This document shows positions 26,795 to 34,467 of a DNA stretch of 64,000 bases, piece after piece. The notes under the pieces were generated by a model, which made no database searches, was not told where the DNA came from, and worked only from the letters and a program-made list of their open reading frames with translations. Source of the DNA: Stakelama saccharophila (lineage in GTDB: Bacteria; Pseudomonadota; Alphaproteobacteria; Sphingomonadales; Sphingomonadaceae); the NCBI RefSeq assembly GCF_032229225.1, contig NZ_CP135076.1:2647001-2711000 (forward strand), given 5' to 3'. The first letter of the stretch is position 1, and the number at the start of each line of letters is the position of its first letter. Made by a program: the position numbers and the translations under genes.

Positions 26795-27514
26795 ATGGAA
26801 AGGCAAATGTCCGACAGCCGCGGCCTGTCGCTGCTGATCGCGGCGGGGATCCTCGCGATCGGTATCGTCATCGGCGGCTATCTGCTCGGCAATGGACTGG
26901 TGCGCGCGCGGCACGCGGATCGGTCGGTCACGGTCCGCGGCCTGGCCGAACGCGACGTGACCGCCGACCTGGCGACCTGGACGCTGAACTATTCGGAACA
27001 GGGCCTCGACCTGGCGCAAGTCCAGGCGGCGATCGACCGCGATACCGAAACGATCCAGCAGTTCTTTCACCAGCTCGGCTTTCCCGAAAATGCGCTACAG
27101 CCTGCGGGCGCCGGCGTGAACCAGTTCTACAATAACGGCGTGCAGACGGTGACAATCAACCAGCGGCTGCAACTGCGCACGACCGACATCGCCAAGGCGC
27201 GCAAGGCGGTTGCGCGCCAGTTCGACCTCGTTCGCCGCGGCGTCGTGCTGCAGGAGGGGTCGGGCATGGTTTACAGCTTCACGAAGCTGAACCAGATCAA
27301 GCCGTCCATGGTCGCCGCCGCCACGAAGGACGCCCGCGCCGCGGCCGAACAGTTCGCCAAGGACAGCGATACCGGTGTGGGCGGCATCAAGAGCGCCACC
27401 CAGGGCTATTTCTCGATCGAGGCCCGCGACGGCGAACAACAGGGATACGGCGTCGCCGATTCGCCGTTCAAGAAGGTGCGCGTCGTGACGACGGTCGATT
27501 TCTACCTGAAATAA
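26795..27514 (+). CDS. SIMPL domain-containing protein
   Basis: 239 residues. One transmembrane helix near the N terminus (LLIAAGILAIGIVIGGYLLGNGL) is followed by a SIMPL (DUF541) domain starting SVTVRGLAERDVTADLATWTLNY. The domain is exported or membrane anchored. Its role is not established; homologues have been linked to oxidative-stress protection. ATG 26795 has GGAAGG about 10 bases upstream; ATG 26807 is an alternative with GAAAGG closer. Divergent from gloA. Confidence 0.82.
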   Translation: MERQMSDSRGLSLLIAAGILAIGIVIGGYLLGNGLVRARHADRSVTVRGLAERDVTADLATWTLNYSEQGLDLAQVQAAIDRDTETIQQFFHQLGFPENALQPAGAGVNQFYNNGVQTVTINQRLQLRTTDIAKARKAVARQFDLVRRGVVLQEGSGMVYSFTKLNQIKPSMVAAATKDARAAAEQFAKDSDTGVGGIKSATQGYFSIEARDGEQQGYGVADSPFKKVRVVTTVDFYLK

Positions 27515-27573
27515 GCGCCGTGGCGACGCGTGCATATCCGCATTGGCATATCCGCGCAGGGCGGATGCGCGGT

Positions 27574-27639
27574 CCTGCGAAAGCAGGAACCCAGGGCCGC
27601 AAGTGCATGGCCGAAGCTCTGGGCTCCTGCTTTCGCAGG
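27574..27639. repeat. Long imperfect inverted repeat, REP-like
   Basis: Arms 27574-27594 and 27619-27639 are 21 bases each and match at 20 positions. Each arm itself contains the hairpin core CCTGCGAAAGCAGG. It lies in the 172-base gap between the convergent SIMPL and hydrolase genes. This CCTGCGAAAGCAGG-type element is a dispersed intergenic repeat familiar from sphingomonad genomes and may also act as a bidirectional terminator. Confidence 0.8.
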
Positions 27640-27686
27640 AGTACGGATAAAACCCTGTCGGTAGAGCGGGAACGTACCTTGCCCGC

Positions 27687-28403
27687 CTACAGCCCTTCGA
27701 TCGTCCGCAGCAGCAGCGCGATGTCGCGGTCGCGGGACAGGCGGTGGTCGCCGTCCTTGACGAGGATCGTCTGAACGTCATCCGACTGGATCAGGCCGGC
27801 CAGCGTTTCCGCCCGGTTCCACGGCACTTCGCGGTCCCGCTGCCCCTGCAGCAGGCGGACCGGGGCGGTGATCGCGATCGCGCCGATCATCACGCGGCTG
27901 GCCTCTCCCGCCGACCAGAAGGCGCGCGTCGTCACCGTCGGCGCGTCGCCATAAGGGTTTTCCTGCTCCAGCCGCCCCTCGGTGAGCAACGCGAGCTTTT
28001 CCTCCTGCGTGAATCCCCAATCGGTGAAATCCGGCGCGGCCGCGACACCGACCAGACCCGCGATCCGCTCGGGCCGCGCGAGCGCCGCCAACAGCATCAG
28101 CCAGCCGCCCATGGACGATCCGACGAGCACCACCGGCCCGTCCGCGAGTTCGTCGATCACCGCCAGCACGTCGTCGCGCCAATCGGTGAGGGTGAAATCC
28201 TCGAACGCCCCCTGGCTCTCACCGCACCCGCGATAGTCGAAGCGGATGAAGGCGCGTCCGTTTTCCTGCGCCCAGGCCTCCAGCGCGGTCGCCTTGGTGC
28301 CGGTCATATCCGAGGCATAGCCGGGACAGAAAATCACCGTCGGCCCCGCGCCCTCGGTCTTGCGATAGGCGATCCCCGCCGCCTGCTTCTGCATATCCAC
28401 CAT
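27687..28403 (-). CDS. Alpha/beta hydrolase
   Basis: 238 residues of the alpha/beta-hydrolase fold, similar to 2-hydroxy-palmitoyl/peptidase-like hydrolases. The nucleophile elbow is GSSMGGWL, the oxyanion region FCPGYASDM with FIRFDYRGCGESQG follows, and the acid and histidine lie in QGQRDREVPW and DGDHRLSR. The substrate cannot be assigned. The start is ATG 28403; open frame upstream has no similarity. Cytoplasmic. Confidence 0.85.
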   Translation of the reverse strand: MVDMQKQAAGIAYRKTEGAGPTVIFCPGYASDMTGTKATALEAWAQENGRAFIRFDYRGCGESQGAFEDFTLTDWRDDVLAVIDELADGPVVLVGSSMGGWLMLLAALARPERIAGLVGVAAAPDFTDWGFTQEEKLALLTEGRLEQENPYGDAPTVTTRAFWSAGEASRVMIGAIAITAPVRLLQGQRDREVPWNRAETLAGLIQSDDVQTILVKDGDHRLSRDRDIALLLRTIEGL

Positions 28404-28444
28404 GCCGGATCGTCTAGGCGCTAACGCGCCGGCAAGAAAGAGCG

Positions 28445-28642
28445 TCAGTCGGACGCGGTAGGAACGACGCTCGTTGCGAAGTGCGCTCTGGCGCCGAGCA
28501 AGCTGAACTCGAACTCGAAATGGCGCTCGGCTGTCGGAGGCCGCTGTGCGGAACGATCGACGTCGGGACGCGCCTTGCCGATCATCGCGACAAGCAGGGC
28601 GACGACCAGATAGAGGCAGGGTTTCAGCGATTTCCCGGTCAT
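28445..28642 (-). CDS. Small single-pass membrane protein
   Basis: 65 residues with one hydrophobic helix (CLYLVVALLVAMIG) and a soluble tail of about 40 residues. No family recognised. The start overlaps the stop of the XRE gene as ATGA, so it is the third member of a coupled trio with the XRE regulator and the four-helix membrane protein. Longer upstream open frame lies within the XRE gene in another frame. Confidence 0.6.
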   Translation of the reverse strand: MTGKSLKPCLYLVVALLVAMIGKARPDVDRSAQRPPTAERHFEFEFSLLGARAHFATSVVPTASD

Positions 28643-28848
28643 GCCACATCCTCCCGTGCGGGATTGACGAAGACCTCTTCGATAGCAAGACCGAAGATGT
28701 CGGCGATCTTGAAAGCGAGCGGAAGCGAAGGATCGTACCGCCCCTTCTCGATCGCGTTCACGCTCTGGCGAGAAACTTCGAGCCGGGCGGCCAGATCCTG
28801 CTGGCTCCACTCGCGTTCCGCGCGCAGCACACGCAGGCGATTCTTCAT
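28639..28848 (-). CDS. XRE-family small transcriptional regulator
   Basis: 69 residues, almost wholly a helix-turn-helix of the Cro/CI type (LRAEREWSQQDLAARLEVSRQSVNAIEKGRYDPSLPLAFKIADIF). This YozG-like small HTH is often paired with a membrane protein gene. It overlaps the gene before and the gene after by 4 bases each, so it is translated as part of one unit and may autoregulate it. Confidence 0.9.
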   Translation of the reverse strand: MKNRLRVLRAEREWSQQDLAARLEVSRQSVNAIEKGRYDPSLPLAFKIADIFGLAIEEVFVNPAREDVA

Positions 28849-29444
28849 GGCCGCATCTCGTTATAGACGGTGCCCAGGCCGAGGCCGCCGCACCAGATGA
28901 TGAAGGCCCAGTAGGCCGGCACGTGCGGCACCTGGCCGAAGCTCTCCATAAAGCCCCAGATCGAGCAGACGGCGAGCATGAAGCCGGTAGCGACCAGCAT
29001 CTGGCGGACATGGAGAACCCGCTGATACTCATCCTTTTCGTCAAGGATCAGGCGGCCGATTGCGACAATCACGCCGACGAGCGGAAGCGCCGGAAGGACC
29101 GCAACGGACATCGCCGCGAATCCGTCCAGTGCGAACCGGTCGGTCAACCAATTGGCGAGAAACAGAAGCGCAACGTACGCCGCGGCGAGGGCGATGATCC
29201 GACGCTGATAAACCTTGCTGTCGCAAGCCGAGCCGCAGGCCGCGCCGCCGTGAAAGGCCCGTATCCGGCGCTTCTGGACGATCATCCACCCCAAGGCGGC
29301 GACGGGAACCGCATAGATCGCGACCAGCCAGAGCCCGGTCGGATGATAGGCCCGATGCGCGGCGATGCCGGCCAGCAGCGAGAAGATATAGACTGTGACC
29401 GCCGGGCCGATCCGCGGCGCCCGATCCTCTTCATCCAAAACCAT
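28845..29444 (-). CDS. Multi-pass membrane protein paired with XRE regulator
   Basis: 199 residues with about five or six predicted transmembrane helices (VTVYIFSLLAGIAAH, LWLVAIYAVPVAALGWMIV, ALAAAYVALLFLANWL, VAVLPALPLVGVIVAIGRLIL, FMLAVCSIWGFMESF and AYWAFIIWCGGLGLG). Between helices 2 and 3 is a basic loop with two cysteines (HGGAACGSACDSK). No enzymatic motif seen. It is the first gene of the trio and overlaps the XRE gene by 4 bases. Function unknown. Confidence 0.7.
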   Translation of the reverse strand: MVLDEEDRAPRIGPAVTVYIFSLLAGIAAHRAYHPTGLWLVAIYAVPVAALGWMIVQKRRIRAFHGGAACGSACDSKVYQRRIIALAAAYVALLFLANWLTDRFALDGFAAMSVAVLPALPLVGVIVAIGRLILDEKDEYQRVLHVRQMLVATGFMLAVCSIWGFMESFGQVPHVPAYWAFIIWCGGLGLGTVYNEMRP

Positions 29445-29529
29445 GGCGACAAGCTCCCTTGTTGAAATGACAAGCAGGCTTTACGTTCACCAGCAGCGCC
29501 TTGTCAACTATGCTTTCCATTTTTGCGCG

Positions 29530-30924
29530 TTAGCTTGTCAGATCGTCCAGCATCCTTGCAGCGAGCTGGCTGAGCGTGTCGTCGCGGGCGCCCATCAGAA
29601 CGATGCGGTCGCCTGGTCTGGCGGTGGCGACCAGATGCGCGGCGGCGGAGTCGCGGTCGGGGATATACCGCGCATCGGCATCGGTCGCGGCGATGTCGGC
29701 GACAATGTCGGCGCTGGTGACCTCCCGCGCCACGGTGCCGCCCTGATAGACCGGATCGGGCAGGACGAGCTGGTCCTCGCGCTTCAGCTTCTTGGCGAAC
29801 ATCTCGACGAGCTCGCGCCGCATGACCTTCAACGGGCCATAGCCGTGCGGCTGGAACATCAGGAGCAGCCGGCCGGGAAATTCGTGGAGCGTGTCGAGCG
29901 TCGCGGCGATCTTGTCCGGGTTGTGGCCGAAATCGTCGATGATAGCGACGCCGTTCGCCTCTCCCACAAGCTCGAACCGACGCTTGAGGCCGGCAAAGCC
30001 CTGCACCGCCTCGGCGGCGATATCGCGCGGGATGCCCGCCGCCATTGCCGCGCCGATCGCGGCAAGCGCATTGGCGACGTTATGGCGGCCGGGGACCGCG
30101 AGTCTGACGCGCCGACACTCACCGCCCGTCACGAGATCGAAACCGATCGCGAAGGGCTCCGGCGACAGATTTTCCGCGACCATGTCCGCCTCGCCCTCCA
30201 CGGCGAAGGTGAACAGATTTTCCCGGTTCAGCCCGGCGGCAAGCGCGGCCGTCTCCGCATCACCGACATTGACCACGGCCGTCTTCGCCTTTGCCGCGAA
30301 GTCGCCGAAGAGGCGGCGAAGCTCCTCCAGGCTCTTGTGGTCGAGGCTGACATTGTTGAGCACCGCCACGTCCGGCGAATAGAGCGCGATTGATCCGTCG
30401 CTTTCGTCCACTTCGCTGACGAAGGCGTCACCCTCTCCCACCAGCGCACTGGCGAAGGGAGCGTCGGGTGCCACGAAATTCTTCATGACCGCGCCGTTCA
30501 TGACGGTCGGATCGCGGCCTACGGCGTGGAGGATCCAGCCGATCATGCCGGTGACGGTCGACTTGCCGCTGGTGCCGGCCACGCCGATGCGCATCGTCGA
30601 TTCGTTGAACAGGCGGCTGAGCATTTCGGCCCGCGACATCCGCTCGGCACCCATACGCGTCGCGGCCACCATGTCGGGCACCGTTTCCTCCACCGCGGTG
30701 GAGGCGATGACGATCTGGTTCGGCGAGGTAATACCGCTGCCGTCCTGCGGGAACAGGCGGATGCCGCGCCGTTCCAGCGCTTCGAATTTCGCCGGCAGCC
30801 GCGCCTGGTCGAGCGAACGGTCGGACCCGGCCACCCGGTATCCGCGCTTTGCGAGGATCAGGCTCAGCGGCATCATGCCGCTGCCGCCGATGCCGACGAA
30901 GAAACAGGATTTGCGATTGGCCAT
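29530..30924 (-). CDS. Mur ligase, MurC/Mpl type
   Basis: 464 residues with the three Mur-ligase domains. The N-terminal UDP-binding motif is FFVGIGGSGMMPLSLILAKRG, the ATP-binding loop GVAGTSGKSTVTGM, and the middle carries VLNNVSLDHKSLEEL and GRHNVANALAAIGAA. C-terminal DDFGHNPDKIAATL and FQPHGYGPLK follow. MurC adds L-alanine to UDP-MurNAc; Mpl ligates recovered tripeptide. Its position outside any dcw cluster and beside a divergent LD-carboxypeptidase points to the recycling ligase (Mpl-like), but sequence alone does not decide. Confidence 0.85.
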   Translation of the reverse strand: MANRKSCFFVGIGGSGMMPLSLILAKRGYRVAGSDRSLDQARLPAKFEALERRGIRLFPQDGSGITSPNQIVIASTAVEETVPDMVAATRMGAERMSRAEMLSRLFNESTMRIGVAGTSGKSTVTGMIGWILHAVGRDPTVMNGAVMKNFVAPDAPFASALVGEGDAFVSEVDESDGSIALYSPDVAVLNNVSLDHKSLEELRRLFGDFAAKAKTAVVNVGDAETAALAAGLNRENLFTFAVEGEADMVAENLSPEPFAIGFDLVTGGECRRVRLAVPGRHNVANALAAIGAAMAAGIPRDIAAEAVQGFAGLKRRFELVGEANGVAIIDDFGHNPDKIAATLDTLHEFPGRLLLMFQPHGYGPLKVMRRELVEMFAKKLKREDQLVLPDPVYQGGTVAREVTSADIVADIAATDADARYIPDRDSAAAHLVATARPGDRIVLMGARDDTLSQLAARMLDDLTS

Positions 30925-30987
30925 GGCCGCGCGCTATCGGCGGTTTGCGTCGCGGGAGCAAGCCGCGCGAGGGAGACAGGAACGGAT

Positions 30988-31803
30988 ATGCGGATCGCCG
31001 TCGTTGCACCGGGCAGGCCGATCGACGAACAGGTCGCGGCGGCCACCGCCGCGCTCGCAGCCATCGCCTATCCGGATGTCGCGCTTCATTTCGATCCGCA
31101 ATGCTTTCTCGAAGACGGGCATTTCGCCGGGTCCGACGCGGTTCGGGCGGAGGCCTTTCTGCGCTATGCCAACGATCCGGCTTTCGACGCCATCTGGTTC
31201 GCACGCGGCGGATACGGCTCCAACCGCATCCTCGCCGCGGTGATGCCGAACCTGACCGAGGCGGCACGGAACAAGATGTATGTCGGCTATTCCGACATGG
31301 GGTTCCTGCTGGGCGCGCTTTATGCCCGCGGGATCGGCACGCCGGTGCATGCGCCGATGCCGGTCGAGATCGGCCGCAAGGACCAGGGGCACTGCGTCGC
31401 CAGGGCGCTGAGCTGGATGACCGCACGCGACCCGTCCGTGCTGGAGCCCAGCCTGGGCGACCGCCCGGCAGCGGCGTTCAACCTCGCCATTCTGAACGCG
31501 ATGATCGGCACGCCCTGGCTGCCCGATCTGGCGGATCACGTCCTGATGATCGAAGAGGTGTCGGAGCCGCTCTACCGCATCGACCGCATGCTGTTCACGG
31601 TCGCCAACGCCACCCAGTTGCAGGGCGTGGCGGGCATCCGCCTGGGCGAGGTGGTGGACGTACAGCCGAACGAGCCCCCCTTCGCCGAAACGCCGGAGCA
31701 GATCGTCCGGCGTTGGTGTGCGGATATGGGCGTGCCCTATCTGGGCCGCGCACGGATCGGCCACAGCCGCGACAACCGCGTCGTCCCGTTCGGGTTGCGC
31801 TGA
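30988..31803 (+). CDS. ldcA: LD-carboxypeptidase (peptidase S66)
   Basis: 271 residues. The S66 family landmarks are FARGGYGSNRIL, the nucleophile serine in VGYSDMG, and the later EEVSEPLYRIDRML with the catalytic His/Glu region near the C terminus (GHSRDN). Cytosolic LdcA removes the terminal D-alanine from murein tetrapeptide so the tripeptide can be reused. It is divergent from the MurC/Mpl-like gene (63 bases apart) and converges on the aldo/keto reductase gene. GGGAGACAGGA precedes ATG 30988. Confidence 0.88.
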   Translation: MRIAVVAPGRPIDEQVAAATAALAAIAYPDVALHFDPQCFLEDGHFAGSDAVRAEAFLRYANDPAFDAIWFARGGYGSNRILAAVMPNLTEAARNKMYVGYSDMGFLLGALYARGIGTPVHAPMPVEIGRKDQGHCVARALSWMTARDPSVLEPSLGDRPAAAFNLAILNAMIGTPWLPDLADHVLMIEEVSEPLYRIDRMLFTVANATQLQGVAGIRLGEVVDVQPNEPPFAETPEQIVRRWCADMGVPYLGRARIGHSRDNRVVPFGLR

Positions 31804-31813
31804 TCGCCCGCAC

Positions 31814-32767
31814 TCAGGTGCCGGCGTTGGTCAGCGATTCCAGTTGGTCGGGCGTCAGCGCAACGTCCCAGCTTCCGATCAGCTCGTCGAGCTGTTCCAG
31901 GCTCGTGGCGCTGGCGATCGGCGCGGTGACGCCGGGCTGCGCCGCCAGCCAGGCCAGCGCGACCTGGGCGTGGCTGGCGCCGCTTTCTTCCGAAACCTTG
32001 TCCATGGCGGCGAGCACGTTCTTGCCGCGTCCTTCCAGATACTGCTCCACGCGGCTGCCGCGCGCACTTTTGCCCAGGTCGTCGCGGCTGCGATACTTGC
32101 CGGTGAGAAAGCCGGAGGCCAGGCCGTAATAGGGCGCGACGCCGATATTGTGCTGGATGCACAGGTCCTGCAATTCGCCTTCAAAACCGTCCCGGCTGAC
32201 GAGATTATATTCGGGCTGCAGCACGTGATAGTGCGGCAGGTCTTCGCGCGTCGCCGTATCGATCGCCTGCTTCAGCCGGGCGGCATGGAAGTTGGATGCG
32301 CCGATCACGCGGACTTTCCCGGCCTCGATCAACCGGGCGAACGCCTCGAGCACATCCTCCATCGGCTGATCTTCGTCGTCCTTGTGGGCGTAATACAGGT
32401 CGATACGATCGGTTTTCAGCCGTTGCAGCGATGCTTCGCACGCAGCGGCGATGCGCATGGGGGAAAGCCCCTTCCCGCCCTCACCGGGCAGCATGCCGAC
32501 CTTCGTCGCGATCAGCACCTCGTCGCGCTTGCCCGATCGCTGCAGCCACTCGCCGATCACGCTTTCGGATTCGCCGCCGGAATGCCCCTCGATCCAGGCC
32601 GAATAGACGTCGGCGGTGTCGATCATCGTTCCGCCGCGTTCGACCCAGCGGTCGAGAATGCGAAAGCTCGTCGCCTTGTCCGCGGTCCAGCCGAAGACGT
32701 TGCCGCCCAGCACCAGCGGCGGGGTTTTCAGGTCGGTCGCGCCGAAGCTTCGCATCTCGGTCATCAT
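31814..32767 (-). CDS. Aldo/keto reductase
   Basis: 317 residues of the NADPH-dependent TIM-barrel family. The active-site aspartate and tyrosine lie in DTADVYSAW, the lysine in IATKVGML, and NADPH-binding residues in the C-terminal part. It resembles the bacterial YajO/Tas-like general stress reductases. The actual carbonyl substrate is not known. Start at ATG 32767 overlaps the stop of the small lipoprotein gene upstream by 4 bases. Confidence 0.9.
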   Translation of the reverse strand: MMTEMRSFGATDLKTPPLVLGGNVFGWTADKATSFRILDRWVERGGTMIDTADVYSAWIEGHSGGESESVIGEWLQRSGKRDEVLIATKVGMLPGEGGKGLSPMRIAAACEASLQRLKTDRIDLYYAHKDDEDQPMEDVLEAFARLIEAGKVRVIGASNFHAARLKQAIDTATREDLPHYHVLQPEYNLVSRDGFEGELQDLCIQHNIGVAPYYGLASGFLTGKYRSRDDLGKSARGSRVEQYLEGRGKNVLAAMDKVSEESGASHAQVALAWLAAQPGVTAPIASATSLEQLDELIGSWDVALTPDQLESLTNAGT

Positions 32768-32949
32768 TCGCTCTCCTCGTTCGTGCCGACGGCATTTGCG
32801 GAAACGCTGTCATTGTCCAGCATCGCCGCGGCGTCGTTCAGCGCCTCCGCCTCGCCGACGGTGACGCCGCCGGGTCCGTCGGCATTCCGGTTCGGCCCGC
32901 ATGCGGAAAGGATCACCGGCAACAAGGCCGCAGCAAAGACGAACCGCAT
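32764..32949 (-). CDS. Small lipoprotein
   Basis: 61 residues: a signal peptide (MRFVFAAALLPVILSAC) with lipobox LSAC and an acidic tail of about 43 residues (EAEALNDAAAMLDNDS). No family recognised. Its stop overlaps the aldo/keto reductase start as ATGA. It may be a very small periplasmic or outer-membrane-anchored peptide of unknown function. Confidence 0.7.
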   Translation of the reverse strand: MRFVFAAALLPVILSACGPNRNADGPGGVTVGEAEALNDAAAMLDNDSVSANAVGTNEESE

Positions 32950-32967
32950 CTATGATCTCTCCAAAAG

Positions 32968-32999
32968 CAGGGGCCGCGCTCCACCGAACGCGGCCCCTG
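32968..32999 (-). terminator. Terminator of the 103-residue lipoprotein gene
   Basis: An 11-bp perfect stem, CAGGGGCCGCG with CGCGGCCCCTG, and a 10-base loop, followed on the minus strand by CTTTTGG. It lies 49 bases past the stop of the minus-strand gene at 33048-33359 and just ahead of the next lipoprotein gene. Confidence 0.7.
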
Positions 33000-33047
33000 A
33001 GAATTCGATCCGACCGGCATGCGCGCCGATCGGCGTGCCGAACGCGT

Positions 33048-33359
33048 TCAGCGCTGCATGTCTTCGCCGGCTTCTTCGACTTCCTGACCGGCCTGCTTCG
33101 TCGCCTCATCGGCGGTCTGGCCGACGGCCGCGGCGCCGTTTTCGATCGACTCGCCGGTCTCGTCGGCCGCCTGCTCGGCCTGGTCGAAGGCCTGGTCGGT
33201 GGCTGCGGAGGTATCGTCCACCGCATTGTCCATCGTCGCGGAGGTATCGGCGCTGATCGCGTTGGCAGCCTCGGCCGTTTCGTCCTGCGCATTGTCGGAA
33301 CAGGCGGCGACACCGAACGCAATCGTCAGCGCGGCGGGTAGAAGCAGTGCTTTTTTCAT
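33048..33359 (-). CDS. Acidic repeat-containing lipoprotein
   Basis: 103 residues. The signal peptide MKKALLLPAALTIAFGVAAC ends in a lipobox. The mature part is almost entirely Ala/Asp/Glu/Thr/Gln with loosely repeated blocks such as AVDDTSAATDQAFDQAEQAADETGES, and is predicted helical. The composition is like LEA-type or entericidin-like stress proteins, but no clear family match can be claimed. It has its own terminator downstream and is divergent from the methionine operon regulator. Confidence 0.75.
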   Translation of the reverse strand: MKKALLLPAALTIAFGVAACSDNAQDETAEAANAISADTSATMDNAVDDTSAATDQAFDQAEQAADETGESIENGAAAVGQTADEATKQAGQEVEEAGEDMQR

Positions 33360-33470
33360 CCGGAACTCCCTTTATCGTTACGGCCGGTGAACGATTTCGC
33401 CGAACACCGGTTCCACGGCGGAACGCTAAACAAGCAGGGCGTGCCCCGCAACCAAAACGCCGCTCGTCGA

Positions 33471-33499
33471 TTGACCACATATAAAGAAATCTTTATATG
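33471..33499 (+). promoter_or_regulatory. Promoter of sahR-metF-metH with overlapping palindromic operator
   Basis: TTGACC (33471-33476) and TATATG (33494-33499) have a 17-base spacing, a good sigma-70 promoter. A perfect palindrome overlies its spacer and -10: CATATAAAGA (33478-33487), AA, TCTTTATATG (33490-33499). A transcription start near 33506 would leave almost no leader before ATG 33508. The downstream ArsR-type regulator is the obvious candidate to bind it, giving autoregulation of the methionine operon. Motif and geometry are seen directly; the regulator assignment is inference. Confidence 0.75.
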
Positions 33500-33507
33500 A
33501 TTGTGGA

Positions 33508-34467
33508 ATGACGACTGCACTCGACATCTTCCGTGCGCTGGCGGATGCGACCCGGCTCCGCATTCTCGCCCTCGTGCGCCGGATGGAGCTGTCGGTCGGC
33601 GAACTCGCCCAGGTGCTGGAACAGAGCCAGCCACGTGTATCGCGGCATGTAAAGATCCTGTGTGATGCCGGGCTGACGGAGCGCCGCAAGGAAGGAAGCT
33701 GGGTCTTCGTCACGCTCGGCGAGAGCGACCGGGTCCGACCGATCCTCTCCGCCTTCGACCGGTGGAGCGAAGACGGGGTCGATCCTGAACTGGAGCAGGA
33801 TTTCGCGTCGCTCGAAGCGGTGCGGCGGGATCGGACCGCGGCCGCTGCCCAGTGGTTCGAATCGCACGCCGGCGAATGGGACGCGATCCGCTCGCTCCAC
33901 ATCGCCGAAAGCGAGGTCGAGGCGGCAATGCTGGAAGCGTTGGGGGAGACGTCGCTCAGTCGCCTCGTCGACATCGGCACCGGCACGGGCCGCATCTTGG
34001 AACTGTTCGCGCCGCAGTCGGACAGCGCCATCGGTATCGATCGCTCGTCGGAGATGTTGCGCCTGGCACGAGCCAAGCTGTCCGAGCGCGGGCTGACCCA
34101 TGCCGAGCTGCGCCAGGCCGATTTCTACGCGCTGCCCATTGCCGGTGAAACCGCGGACGCAGCGGTGCTGCACCACGTGCTGCACTTTGCGCAGCAACCC
34201 GAATCCGTGATCGCCGAGGCGGCGCGCGTGCTGGAGCCGGGGGGGCGGCTCCTGATCGTCGATTTCGCGCCGCACCAGCGCGAGGAATTGCGCACGCGCG
34301 ACGCCCATGCCCGCCTGGGCTTTTCCGACGAACAGGTGCTCGGCTGGTTCGTGGAGGCCGGATTGTTTCCGGTCCGCACGGAAACGCTCGAGGGCGGGGA
34401 ACTTACCGTGAAACTCTGGCTGGGGCGCAAGGCCGGCCAGCCGGGAATAAAGAGGAACGCCGCATGA
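33508..34467 (+). CDS. ArsR-type regulator fused to SAM methyltransferase domain (SahR-like)
   Basis: 319 residues. Residues 1-90 form an ArsR winged helix (DIFRALADATRLRILALVRRMELSVGELAQVLEQSQPRVSRHV). No metal-binding cysteine motif is seen. Residues about 110-300 form a class I methyltransferase domain with motif I LVDIGTGTGRILEL and GIDRSSEML. ArsR-methyltransferase fusions next to methionine-cycle genes are the SahR type, which sense S-adenosylhomocysteine; this one leads straight into metF by a 4-base overlap. The ligand assignment is inference from neighbours. Confidence 0.8.
   Translation: MTTALDIFRALADATRLRILALVRRMELSVGELAQVLEQSQPRVSRHVKILCDAGLTERRKEGSWVFVTLGESDRVRPILSAFDRWSEDGVDPELEQDFASLEAVRRDRTAAAAQWFESHAGEWDAIRSLHIAESEVEAAMLEALGETSLSRLVDIGTGTGRILELFAPQSDSAIGIDRSSEMLRLARAKLSERGLTHAELRQADFYALPIAGETADAAVLHHVLHFAQQPESVIAEAARVLEPGGRLLIVDFAPHQREELRTRDAHARLGFSDEQVLGWFVEAGLFPVRTETLEGGELTVKLWLGRKAGQPGIKRNAA

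Noticed and set aside
33360..33507. SAM or SAH riboswitch upstream of the methionine operon
   Set aside because: The ATG is only 8 bases from the promoter -10, leaving no room for a leader RNA aptamer; control by the palindromic operator is more likely.
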